A program made the translations under genes and the position numbers. Shown piece after piece: positions 35,721 to 43,982 of a stretch of DNA of 64,000 nucleotides (within the stretch, counting starts at the first letter, position 1; every line of letters begins with the position of its first letter). The DNA is taken from positions 1 through 64,000 of the forward strand of contig CAZHCA010000013.1 in NCBI GenBank assembly GCA_964530825.1, written 5' to 3'. Below the pieces are notes generated by a model, which did not search any database, had not been told where the DNA came from, and was given only the letters and a program-made list of their open reading frames with translations. The DNA comes from CAZHCA01 sp964530825. GTDB taxonomy: Bacteria > Bacteroidota > Bacteroidia > Chitinophagales > Saprospiraceae.

Positions 35721-36863
35721 ATGACTAGCAATTGGAGTAAAATATCTTGGCAACAATGGCCGGTCCGTTTAGCAGGCCATATCCTTTTCTGGATTGCTAT
35801 AACGGCATCCTACTATTTGTCCAATAAAATCATGGGCCGGGGGGATTTCTTTTGGCTAACCAATAGCCTCATTCTGCCGATCGACATGGCGGCAGTCTAC
35901 TTTACCGCCTACTGGCTGGTGCCCCAATTATTGCTGCGCAAGAAATACAAGCAGTTCATTGCTGCCTTCTTGATTTCGGCCGTAGCATTCGTTTTGCTGG
36001 AGCGCATTTTGTACTACTACGTCATTTTTCCCCTGGATTACCCCAAGGGTCTGGAACGCCCCTTGATGTACTTTCCATCTTTGCTCCACTTGTTCATTGG
36101 TACCTACACGTTCGTATTCCTCTTTTCGGGGGTGCGACTTTTCCGCTCCTGGATCAATGACCAGCAGGCACAAATTGAACTGCAGAAGCAAAATCTGACT
36201 TCCGAACTTGCGTTACTGCGGTCGCAGGTGAACCCGCACTTCCTATTTAATACCCTGAATAATATTGATTCGCTGGTTTTTACCGATCAAGAGAAAGCGT
36301 CCGATTCCATCGTGCGCCTCAGTGAAATCATGCGCTACATGCTCTACGAGTCTAATGCTAACCTGGTGCCACTGGAGAAGGAAATCCACTACTTGGAAAG
36401 CATGATTAAGTTGCTGCGCCTGCGTTTGCGCCAGGATGATTTTATTCAGTTTCAGATCGAGGGCAATCCGAACGGAAAGCTCATCCCCCCAATGCTTTTG
36501 GGGCCGTTTGTAGAAAACGCCTATAAACACGGGCAGAAGGTTGGACCTGCACCGGGTATCCTCATCCAGCTGGCAATCAGCAAAGAGGATTACGTATTCG
36601 AAGTTACCAATCACTACGAAAACAACGAGCGCAGTTCCCGCGACAGAACGGGTGGCATTGGACTGGCCAATGTGCAACGCCGATTAGAACTAATCTACCA
36701 GAATGATTACACGTTTACCATCGATAATCAGCCGCCCGTTTTTCGCGTGCGTTTGCAGCTACCGGCTCACCTACGCGAAGAATCTTTGAAATTGGTCGAA
36801 AAACCAACCCCGGCTCCCATTACACCCGTCATTAAACCCCAGACGGTTCCAAACTTTTCCTAA
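35721..36863 (+). CDS. LytS/YehU-type sensor histidine kinase
   Basis: The 380 residues have four membrane helices in the first 145. A short coiled coil and the His_kinase domain follow, with the phospho-acceptor in SQVNPHFLFNTLNNI (His173). The HATPase domain includes LGPFVENAYKHG and GIGLANVQRRLELIY. The sensor part has no large outer domain, so the signal may be in the membrane. The response regulator begins 12 bp after its stop. A Pro-rich tail of about 25 residues is unusual. Confidence 0.93.
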   Translation: MTSNWSKISWQQWPVRLAGHILFWIAITASYYLSNKIMGRGDFFWLTNSLILPIDMAAVYFTAYWLVPQLLLRKKYKQFIAAFLISAVAFVLLERILYYYVIFPLDYPKGLERPLMYFPSLLHLFIGTYTFVFLFSGVRLFRSWINDQQAQIELQKQNLTSELALLRSQVNPHFLFNTLNNIDSLVFTDQEKASDSIVRLSEIMRYMLYESNANLVPLEKEIHYLESMIKLLRLRLRQDDFIQFQIEGNPNGKLIPPMLLGPFVENAYKHGQKVGPAPGILIQLAISKEDYVFEVTNHYENNERSSRDRTGGIGLANVQRRLELIYQNDYTFTIDNQPPVFRVRLQLPAHLREESLKLVEKPTPAPITPVIKPQTVPNFS

Positions 36864-36875
36864 AGAAGGCCCGAC

Positions 36876-37610
36876 ATGAGTACGCCAAAGATCACGTGTA
36901 TCGCCATAGACGATGAACCCCTTGCCCTGGAGAAAATGAAGGCATTCATTCAGAAAGTGCCTTACCTGGACTTACAGGCCTGCCTTGACAACGGCCTCGA
37001 AGCCCTGCATTTTATCAGGCAGCATCCCGTCGATTTGATCTTCCTGGATATTCAGATGGACGAGCTTAACGGTATCCAGTTGCTCGAAACCCTGTCTAAA
37101 AAGCCAAAAGTTATTTTGACTACCGCTTACGACCAGTATGCCCTGAAGGGCTACGAACTCGAAGTGAGTGACTATCTACTGAAACCCATTAATTTTCAGC
37201 GGTTCCTTCTGGCGGTCGAACGCGTGCGGGATCAATTGCAGGCGCTGTGGGAAAAAAACCAGCCTCCACAAGGCCTACCGACCGGTGAACCTTTTATTCT
37301 AGTCCGGTCTGAATATCGACTACAGAAAGTCTTTATTAAAGATATCCTGTTCGTGGAGGGCATGAAAGATTACTCCCGCATTTACACGGCGGAGACCAAA
37401 ATCATGACGCTCCAAAATTTAAAGAAGATTGAAGAAGCCTTGCCCCGCCCACCCTTTTTGCGCGTACATAAGTCTTATATCGTCAGTCTTTATAAAATCC
37501 AGAGCATCGGCCGGAACGATCTCAGTATCGATGGGCATACCATTCCCATTGGCGGGCTTTACAAAGGCCCGTTCATGGAGTACATCGAAGGCCAAAACCT
37601 GATTGGCTAA
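36876..37610 (+). CDS. LytTR-family response regulator
   Basis: This is a 244-residue partner of the upstream kinase. The receiver domain spans about 5-120: acidic pocket IDDEP, phospho-acceptor Asp58 in LIFLDIQM, TTAYDQYALKGYE, and Lys in DYLLKPI. The LytTR DNA-binding domain covers about 140-240, with FVEGMKDYSRIYT and FLRVHKSYIVSL. Target genes are unknown; the nearest downstream genes are on the other strand. Confidence 0.94.
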   Translation: MSTPKITCIAIDDEPLALEKMKAFIQKVPYLDLQACLDNGLEALHFIRQHPVDLIFLDIQMDELNGIQLLETLSKKPKVILTTAYDQYALKGYELEVSDYLLKPINFQRFLLAVERVRDQLQALWEKNQPPQGLPTGEPFILVRSEYRLQKVFIKDILFVEGMKDYSRIYTAETKIMTLQNLKKIEEALPRPPFLRVHKSYIVSLYKIQSIGRNDLSIDGHTIPIGGLYKGPFMEYIEGQNLIG

Positions 37611-37619
37611 GTGCCGCTA

Positions 37620-37898
37620 CTAGGCATACGGGTAAAATAACGTATCCTCGTAACACCACATCCATTGCTCCCCGGGCTCAGACGAGGCGACCACCGGGTG
37701 ACCGGTAACTTTAAAGTGAGCCGTAGCGTGCTTGTTAGGTGAGGAGTTACAGCACAGGGTTTTACCGCAAGTCTGGCAGGTGCGCAAGTGCACCCAACCC
37801 GAATTAATTTTTACACACTCCTCGCAAACGTAATCTTTGGCAGCCCGAATTTCCGTCACGGCGTCAATATGGCTGCACGTCTTGTTCTTAAGGGCCAT
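37620..37898 (-). CDS. UBP-type zinc finger protein
   Basis: The 92 residues are almost wholly a ZnF-UBP domain: CSH at the N-terminus, CEEC, then CQTCGKTLCC, KHATAHF and GHPVV. These supply the cysteine and histidine zinc ligands. A C-terminal W-W-Y-Y cluster (EQWMWCYEDTLFY) corresponds to the pocket that in eukaryotic proteins holds the ubiquitin C-terminus. Bacteria of this group have no ubiquitin, so the ligand is unknown. It stands alone, convergent with the LytTR gene and 30 bp from the DUF2905 gene. Confidence 0.85.
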   Translation of the reverse strand: MALKNKTCSHIDAVTEIRAAKDYVCEECVKINSGWVHLRTCQTCGKTLCCNSSPNKHATAHFKVTGHPVVASSEPGEQWMWCYEDTLFYPYA

Positions 37899-37928
37899 AA
37901 GGGATTGGAATTTTTCACAAGATAAGCA

Positions 37929-38153
37929 TTACATCCATCGGCGCAGCACCTGCCATAACAGGCTCAACACCAAACTCAGCAACAGCATGCTCGTAATCGG
38001 TATGTAAATCCGTGTGTTGCCCCTTTCGATCCGGATATCGCCCGGCAACCGACCAATCCAGCGCAAATAAGGTGCAAAAAAGTAAAACGCCAAACCGGTA
38101 ATCAGGAGGAGCAAACCGACAATGATAAGCGCCTTGGCTATCTTAGGTTCCAT
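37929..38153 (-). CDS. DUF2905-family membrane protein
   Basis: This 74-residue protein has two membrane helices (about 7-30 and 50-70). Between them is the family signature WIGRLPGDIRIERGNTRIYIPI. Function is unknown. It precedes the UBP zinc finger gene on the same strand, and the two may share a transcript. Confidence 0.88.
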   Translation of the reverse strand: MEPKIAKALIIVGLLLLITGLAFYFFAPYLRWIGRLPGDIRIERGNTRIYIPITSMLLLSLVLSLLWQVLRRWM

Positions 38154-38295
38154 TTTGCTAAATTTTAATCCGGAATTAATCCATAATTAGAAGGCTTTGG
38201 GTGACCAGATGCCTTTATTAAGCAGCCTTTTACTATATTAAAACCGAATGATTGAAAATGATCGATTCACTTTTTCCAAAAAACCGAAAAATACA

Positions 38296-39075
38296 ATGAA
38301 CCGTAAAGCGTATTGCGCTGCCCTGCTATGCAGCCTCTGTTTTCTTTACCTATCCGGTTGTCAGTCCAAGGCCGCTCAGGACTCCAACGAAGTAGCACCG
38401 CCTACCGAAATCGACCCGGAAAGCCCAACAACTGAAAATCAGAGCGGTGAACCCGCCCCGAATTCCGAAGATCCAGTTCTTACCAATATGGAAGATTCAA
38501 TCCACTGTGGCAGTGACATTGACCTGGCCGGCTTCCTGGATAAATATACCGGCGCCCTGGAGGCCCAGGCCATTATTTACAATAGCGAACCGCTGAGCGA
38601 TTGCTCGGGCATATTTCTTCGGGTAAGTAATGCGGTAGGTGAAAAGTGTCCCAACTATGTATTCCCCGATGCCACCTCTGTTCGTTCTTCGCGTGGCCTG
38701 GCCGCTTGGTTTCATGAGCACGACAATTTACATCTGGTTCAAGACCCGATGGCCATCGATGCTTACCTACGGCCAGGGGCGGTAATGTTTTACGGGCAAA
38801 GCGGGAAAAGCTATACCAATCCGACGATTGCGGAGATTACAAGCAGTTCTAGCGGCATTCAGCACATCGGTGTGGTGGTAGAAGTCGTCAAGGAAGAAGC
38901 CTCCGGCCAGGTGCAGTCCTACAGCCTCTTCCACGGACGCAGTACCGGTAAAATTGCATCGCGTACCGATTATCACGAGCGGAAGCCCTCACGTACGGGC
39001 CTACCACCCTTTGGCAATTGGAAACAGCATTTGGTAGCCGTAGGCTATATCCTCACCCCACCGAAGGATAGTTAA
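38296..39075 (+). CDS. Lipoprotein with NlpC/P60-like domain
   Basis: Starting from the ATG at 38296 the product has 259 residues. The lipobox is YLSGC (Cys22), followed by an acidic, Pro/Thr/Glu-rich linker to about 65. The C-terminal domain carries a possible Cys-His-His triad of the NlpC/P60 or CHAP type: Cys103 in LSDCSGIFLRV, His190 in GIQHIGVVVEV and His213 in LFHGRSTG. It would then be a surface or periplasmic cell-wall peptidase. Overall similarity is weak, so the fold is inference. An upstream in-frame start at 38248 would spoil the lipoprotein signal. Confidence 0.65.
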   Translation: MNRKAYCAALLCSLCFLYLSGCQSKAAQDSNEVAPPTEIDPESPTTENQSGEPAPNSEDPVLTNMEDSIHCGSDIDLAGFLDKYTGALEAQAIIYNSEPLSDCSGIFLRVSNAVGEKCPNYVFPDATSVRSSRGLAAWFHEHDNLHLVQDPMAIDAYLRPGAVMFYGQSGKSYTNPTIAEITSSSSGIQHIGVVVEVVKEEASGQVQSYSLFHGRSTGKIASRTDYHERKPSRTGLPPFGNWKQHLVAVGYILTPPKDS

Positions 39076-39166
39076 CGAAATGCTAAAGGAAGACAAGACA
39101 CAAAGGAAAGCAAGGCAAGTGGTCGTCTAAAGAGATGAATTTTGTAATTGCTAAAAACGATATACC

Positions 39167-39556
39167 ATGCAAAAAGTGATCATCTCAACGGTTGCCTTGC
39201 TCCTGCTAGGAGGTTTATCCGTTATGCATGCCCAAGGCACTGGTCGAATGGGCCCGCCCTCGGCCGAGGAAATGCAAGCACGCATAGAGCAGGTGGCCGG
39301 GGAACTAGACCTGTCAGAGGAGCAAAAAACGGCTTTTCTGGATCTGGGTAAAAAACACATCGAACAAATCCAGGCACTTCGGGCGGAAGACTTGCCCCGT
39401 GAGGAGAAACAAGAACGCGCAGAAAACTACCGGGCCAACCACGTCGAGGCCGTCCAGACCCTGCTTACACCAGAACAATTCGCCAAGTGGGAAAAACTGC
39501 ACGAGCAAAGAAAGCAGCATCAACGTCACCGCAGGGGCCGCGGTCATGGGTTTTAG
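39167..39556 (+). CDS. Spy/CpxP-like periplasmic protein
   Basis: The 129-residue product has a signal peptide ending VMHAQ. A helical protein follows with two LTxxQ-like motifs: LDLSEEQKTAFLDL at about 48 and LLTPEQFAKWEKL at about 98. It ends in a His/Arg-rich tail (HQRHRRGRGHGF). Spy and CpxP relatives act as periplasmic chaperones or metal and stress sensors; which applies here is unknown. The basic tail may bind metals. A very strong terminator follows. Confidence 0.78.
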   Translation: MQKVIISTVALLLLGGLSVMHAQGTGRMGPPSAEEMQARIEQVAGELDLSEEQKTAFLDLGKKHIEQIQALRAEDLPREEKQERAENYRANHVEAVQTLLTPEQFAKWEKLHEQRKQHQRHRRGRGHGF

Positions 39557-39583
39557 CAACGAACTGCGAAGGAATGGTAAAAA

Positions 39584-39614
39584 GGCTTGCGCCCGAAGCG
39601 GGCGCAAGCCTTTT
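39584..39614 (+). terminator. Intrinsic terminator
   Basis: GGCTTGCGCCCG (39584-39595), loop AAG, CGGGCGCAAGCC (39599-39610), then TTTTG. The perfect 12-bp GC-rich stem ends the Spy-like gene transcript. Confidence 0.9.
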
Positions 39615-39736
39615 GTATCGAAATGTCTAAAAATAACTTCCGGCCTGCAGTCATGCAGGCGCTTCGCTTCTTACACCTCATCTAGCACCGAAACACGTGA
39701 TTTATTATCGCCTACCGAAACATTTTCAGGCACCCC

Positions 39737-40504
39737 CTAACTGAATTCGCCGGATACGTAATTTTGCGTACGCTGGTGCCTGGGATTTTCGAACAGTTTC
39801 CTGGTGGGCTCATACTCAATCAGTTCGCCCAGGTAAAAGAAAGCAGTCTTGTCGGCCACCCGCTGTGCCTGCTGCATATTGTGGGTGACAATCACAATGG
39901 TGAAGTCTTTTTTCAGATCCTGGATCAGCTCTTCTACCTGGACCGTAGAAATCGGATCCAGGGCAGAGGTCGGTTCGTCCATAAGCACTACCTCCGGTGT
40001 GGGCGCAATGGCGCGGGCGATACACAAGCGCTGCTGCTGGCCCCCGGACAAGCCCAGGGCTGATTTTTTCAAGTTGTCTTTGACCTCTTCCCACAAGGCG
40101 GCTCCCCGGAGCGACCGCTCTACGATCTCGGAAATTTCGCTGCGTTTATAGCCGCCGTTTACCCGCAGACCGTAAGCGATATTATCGAAGATCGACTTGG
40201 GGAAAGGCGCCGGCTTTTGGAAAACCATACCTACTTTTTTGCGCAACTCGAACACGTCAGCGTCCTTACGGTACACGTCTTGCCCGTCGATATTGACCTG
40301 CCCCTTGATCTTGACGTCGTCGATAAGATCGTTCATCCGGTTCAAGCAGCGCAAGACGGTTGACTTCCCACACCCCGAAGGACCTATGAGCGCGGTTACG
40401 GTGTTGCGCTCCACATCCATGGTCACGTTTTTCACGGCCTGAAAGTCGCCGTACCACAGATTGAGGTTTTTAATTTCAATGGCTTTGTCTTGTGTTTGTA
40501 CCAT
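39737..40504 (-). CDS. pstB: Phosphate ABC transporter ATPase PstB
   Basis: This 255-residue ATPase powers high-affinity phosphate import with PstA and PstC. Walker A GPSGCGKST is at about 37, the signature LSGGQQQRLCIARAIA is mid-protein, Walker B VVLMDEPTSALDP follows, and the switch His is in IVTHNMQQA. Length is standard. It is the last gene of pstS-pstC-pstA-pstB. phoU, which normally follows pstB, is absent: the next 180 bp hold no gene and the neighbour is convergent. Confidence 0.97.
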   Translation of the reverse strand: MVQTQDKAIEIKNLNLWYGDFQAVKNVTMDVERNTVTALIGPSGCGKSTVLRCLNRMNDLIDDVKIKGQVNIDGQDVYRKDADVFELRKKVGMVFQKPAPFPKSIFDNIAYGLRVNGGYKRSEISEIVERSLRGAALWEEVKDNLKKSALGLSGGQQQRLCIARAIAPTPEVVLMDEPTSALDPISTVQVEELIQDLKKDFTIVIVTHNMQQAQRVADKTAFFYLGELIEYEPTRKLFENPRHQRTQNYVSGEFS

Positions 40505-40525
40505 GATGGTATTCCGTTTTTTTGG

Positions 40526-41533
40526 TTATCCGATGATTGCACGCAAAAACGCGACAATCCCGTATAAAATTAAACCGACGACTCCGCCGTAAGCGGCTTG
40601 CTCTGCTAGCTTTTTATTCTTTTTCTGATACGCAAACCAAAGGATACCGGCCAGTGGTGGAAGGATGATAGAGAAAAAGAAAATCAGTGCCAGGCCTTTA
40701 TTTTTGGTTACCGAAAACCGGGATAACAGGTTGAGGGAAAGTACGATTGCCAGCAAGACTACGGTTGCGCCGTATGCTATCGGTTGTGCCTCGGCCAGGT
40801 TGGGGTGCCCAGTAGCCATGTAGTAGATGGTAAAGGGTAGGGCCATCACCTGATTGAAGATGGAATTGGGCAGGGAGCTCAGGTAAGAGGCAGCCACGGT
40901 AAAGATAATGGGCGCCGTTTCGCCGGCAATCCGTCCGATGCCCAGAATCAAACCACTGATGATGTTGGGAAAGGCCGTGGGCAAGGTCACGTGCCGGATT
41001 GTATACCATTTTGTTGCGCCCAAGGCCAGACTGGCTTCGCGGTACTCGCGCGGCACCTGCTTGAGCGATTCCTCTGTAGTGCGAATGATGATTGGCAAAA
41101 TTAACGTACCCAGGGTCAGAGATCCGGCCAGGATACTAGCACCAAAACCGAAAGCCTTCACAAAAAGTGCCAGGCCGAACAGGCCGAAAACAATAGAAGG
41201 TACACCTGCCAGATTGTTGGTCATCAGGCGTACAAATTTTTTCCACCAGTTTGCTTTGGCGTATTCGTTCATGAAAATCCCGGAGAGGACGCCTACCGGA
41301 AACGCAAAAAGAACGCTGAAAAAAACCAGCAAAAGGGTTCCAACGATGGAAGTCAAAACCCCTCCTTCTAGGCCTTCGTTCTTGGGTACCTCGGTGATGA
41401 AATCCCAGGTAACCGACTGGGCGCCACGCGTGAAGATGTAGAAAAGTAATCCAGTTACCAGCGCTACTACCATCAGGGCTACCAATCCGAAAAGGCCGAA
41501 GAAAATATGTTGGGTGAGTTTTTTCGTATTCAT
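40526..41533 (-). CDS. pstA: Phosphate ABC transporter permease PstA
   Basis: This 335-residue permease has six core membrane helices. The EAA loop that contacts PstB is EYREASLALGATKWYTIRHV. ETAPIIFTVA is typical of PstA. A C-terminal extension of about 60 residues adds two more hydrophobic segments (LIFFFSIILPPLAGILWF and VVGLILYGIVAFL) not usual for PstA, which is normally about 280-300. Its start shares one base with the pstC stop, so translation is coupled. Confidence 0.94.
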   Translation of the reverse strand: MNTKKLTQHIFFGLFGLVALMVVALVTGLLFYIFTRGAQSVTWDFITEVPKNEGLEGGVLTSIVGTLLLVFFSVLFAFPVGVLSGIFMNEYAKANWWKKFVRLMTNNLAGVPSIVFGLFGLALFVKAFGFGASILAGSLTLGTLILPIIIRTTEESLKQVPREYREASLALGATKWYTIRHVTLPTAFPNIISGLILGIGRIAGETAPIIFTVAASYLSSLPNSIFNQVMALPFTIYYMATGHPNLAEAQPIAYGATVVLLAIVLSLNLLSRFSVTKNKGLALIFFFSIILPPLAGILWFAYQKKNKKLAEQAAYGGVVGLILYGIVAFLRAIIG

Positions 41534-42735
41534 CAGATTACCTGGCGTTTGCTCGCAATGTATTCTGCGATGAGGTTAATAATGAGGGTAAGCAGGAATA
41601 CCACACAACCCAGGATAAAAAGGGCCTCGTAGTGGTTGCCGCCCTTGGGCGCCTCGCCCAACTCGAGGGCAATGGTTGCCGTGATGGTACGCACTGAATC
41701 GAGTATAGAGGTCGGCATCTGCGAGCTGTTGCCCGTAACCATGAGCACGGTCATCGTTTCCCCGATGGAGCGCCCGATTCCCAGAATAGCCGCTGAGGAA
41801 ATACCCGATAGCGCATAGGGAACCAATACATTGAAGGTAGTCTGGAGTTCACTGGCCCCCAGGGCGAGGCTGGCTTCTTTCATCTCGCGCGGAACCGAAC
41901 GCAGTGCATCATCAGACAAGGTGATAATGGTCGGCAGCGAAATAATACCCAACATGATGGCTCCCGCTAGTGCGGTAGCGCCACTAGGCAGGTCGAACCA
42001 ATCCTGAATGGCCGGGACAACGATCACCAGACCGAAAAAGCCGTAAACCACCGATGGCACGCCAGCCAGCAGTTCGACCAACGGCTTAATGATGCCGCGC
42101 ACCTTGGGCCCAGCCACCTGCGTCATGTAGATGGCCACAATCAGTCCGATGGGAATGGCAAAGGCGATCGAAACGAAAGTAACCAACAGACTAGCGGCGA
42201 GCAATGGCCAGATACCAAATTTCGGAGCGGGATTGGAAGTGGGCAACCACTTCCGACCAAATAAGAATTCTCCGAAAGATAAATTTTGGAGATCAATTTT
42301 GGAAGCGCCCTTGTCTACTGCAACCTGGGCATAAGACCCCGGCAGGATAGCTACGGTCCCCGGTGTGCCGGCTACGAATTGGGCGATTTTTTCTTTTGCC
42401 GGAGCATCAGTTGCTTCGAGTACTGCCTCCGGAATGATTTCATCAAAATTGTTGATCGTCAGGGCCGTAATCACCTGGTCTAGCCCGCCGATCTCCCTCC
42501 AGTTCGTGACGGTTTTTTCATTGAAAATATTGCGTAGATCACTCATTTTCAGGTTATCTGTGGGCACCGCGCTGTGCACGACGGCCGAATATCCGTCTTC
42601 GATTTCCGGTTTGCTGAATAGCCCCAGGCCCTCGGAAAAGAGGTAGTAGACAATCAGGAGTACAGCAACCGTAGAAACCGCTCCACTGGCCTTGATGAGG
42701 GTCTCAATGACGATTTCTCCATATGGTTTTTTCAC
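41533..42735 (-). CDS. pstC: Phosphate ABC transporter permease PstC with PstS-like insertion
   Basis: The 400-residue permease has a first membrane helix at about 18-40. An unusual periplasmic insertion of about 115 residues comes next. The remaining helices begin at about 175. The core has the EAA loop EMKEASLALGASELQTTFNVL and SIGETMTVLMVTG. The insertion contains LRNIFNEKTVTNWREIGG (67-84) and VAGTPGTVAI (121-130). These parallel IKSLFTGKVTNWSEIGG and VSQTPGAVGY in the PstS encoded upstream. It appears to be half of a periplasmic binding protein domain lodged in the permease. PstC is usually about 300 residues. Confidence 0.94.
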   Translation of the reverse strand: MKKPYGEIVIETLIKASGAVSTVAVLLIVYYLFSEGLGLFSKPEIEDGYSAVVHSAVPTDNLKMSDLRNIFNEKTVTNWREIGGLDQVITALTINNFDEIIPEAVLEATDAPAKEKIAQFVAGTPGTVAILPGSYAQVAVDKGASKIDLQNLSFGEFLFGRKWLPTSNPAPKFGIWPLLAASLLVTFVSIAFAIPIGLIVAIYMTQVAGPKVRGIIKPLVELLAGVPSVVYGFFGLVIVVPAIQDWFDLPSGATALAGAIMLGIISLPTIITLSDDALRSVPREMKEASLALGASELQTTFNVLVPYALSGISSAAILGIGRSIGETMTVLMVTGNSSQMPTSILDSVRTITATIALELGEAPKGGNHYEALFILGCVVFLLTLIINLIAEYIASKRQVI

Positions 42736-42841
42736 GGATATTAGGTCCTTATAGGGTTAGAAAATACGCAGGCTACCGGAAAAGGAACCTCCGCCGGTAG
42801 CTCCGCGATATTTCGGCTGGAAGAAAAGTGTAATTCAAGGA

Positions 42842-43696
42842 TTATTGAACCGGAATATAACCTACCTCTTCCGCTATCTTCTGGCCCTCGACAGAAAGAA
42901 TGAAATCGACGTAGGGAGCTACCTTTTCTTTGTTTTTTTCTAAATAGTAGAAATAGAGCGGGCGCGCCAAAGGGTATTCTCCTTTCATTACATTCTCAAG
43001 TCGCGGCTCGATGAAACGCTCCCCGTCCCACGAAATAGGCAGAGCTTTCGTCTTTTGCGGATCCTCAAATGCAAATCCGATGTAGCCCACTGCACCGGGG
43101 GTTTGAGAAACCGTTTGCACAACTCCGCCGTTCGAACCTTGCGCCATGGCACTGGCTGCCGGGTCTATATTGTCTAGGGCTTCGTCTTTAAAAAATTCAT
43201 AAGTGCCGGAGCTGGACTCGCGTACCACGATCACCACCTGCTCATCGGGGCCGCCGATTTCACTCCAGTTGGTCACCTTACCCGTGAAAAGGCTTTTGAT
43301 CTGTTCTTTGGTAAGATTATCAACCGAATTTTCCGGGTGAACGACCAGGCTCAATGCGTCATAGGCTAACATCTGCTCAATAAATTCGCTTTTGCCTTCA
43401 AATTTCAGTTTTTCGGATTCTTTCATTTCGCGCGAAGCCATTGCAATATCGGTCGTGCCGTCGATCAGATTGGCAATACCTACCCCGCTACCACCCTCGC
43501 TAATGGTAATGCGAATGCTGGAGTTTACTTCTTCGAATTTTTCAGCAGCCTTAGTTGCCAGTGGTCCTACGGTGGTACTTCCGGTAACCTTTATGGTAGT
43601 CGTACCGCCGTTTTCGCCCTCACCTCCTTCGGAAGAGCTGGGCTGGCAACCGAAGACAAAAGGCAGGATGATAATCAGGACAAACAGGTTTTTCAT
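42842..43696 (-). CDS. pstS: Phosphate-binding lipoprotein PstS
   Basis: The 284 residues start with a lipoprotein signal (lipobox VFGC, Cys17) and a Ser/Gly/Glu-rich linker. The phosphate site is recognisable in VTGSTTVGPL (about 37-46), SEGGSGVGI (67-75), IAMASREMKESE and RESSSGTYEFF (159-169). It captures phosphate for PstCAB. First gene of the pst operon; its promoter shares a 286-bp spacer with the divergent PKD gene. No clear Pho-box can be named, since the Bacteroidota sequence is not established to me. Confidence 0.95.
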   Translation of the reverse strand: MKNLFVLIIILPFVFGCQPSSSEGGEGENGGTTTIKVTGSTTVGPLATKAAEKFEEVNSSIRITISEGGSGVGIANLIDGTTDIAMASREMKESEKLKFEGKSEFIEQMLAYDALSLVVHPENSVDNLTKEQIKSLFTGKVTNWSEIGGPDEQVVIVVRESSSGTYEFFKDEALDNIDPAASAMAQGSNGGVVQTVSQTPGAVGYIGFAFEDPQKTKALPISWDGERFIEPRLENVMKGEYPLARPLYFYYLEKNKEKVAPYVDFILSVEGQKIAEEVGYIPVQ

Positions 43697-43952
43697 TTTA
43701 GTGTGGTTTTAAGTATGACGAATTGATGATGTTTAGGCGATGCTGAAATTCGGAAGAATTGGTTCTTTTTTACAAGCATTTAACTGAATTTTTCCGTAAC
43801 CGGTATTGCCCGCTGCATTTTCGATCCCGTTTTGCACGAAATACCGGATCGTTACCCCCTTTCTGCTCGGCTCCCGCCCATCTTAGCTTTCTTTTAACAT
43901 TTACAACAAAACAACTCCGTTTCCAAGATGGAAAAAGCTTATATGTAGTTAC

Positions 43953-43960
43953 TATATTTG
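43953..43960 (+). promoter_or_regulatory. Candidate -7 element (TATATTTG) of the PKD gene
   Basis: An exact TAnnTTTG match ends 22 bp before the ATG at 43983. No -33 TTTG at the usual distance is evident. Confidence 0.4.
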
Positions 43961-43982
43961 AAATAGGTCAAATCCCAAAACT

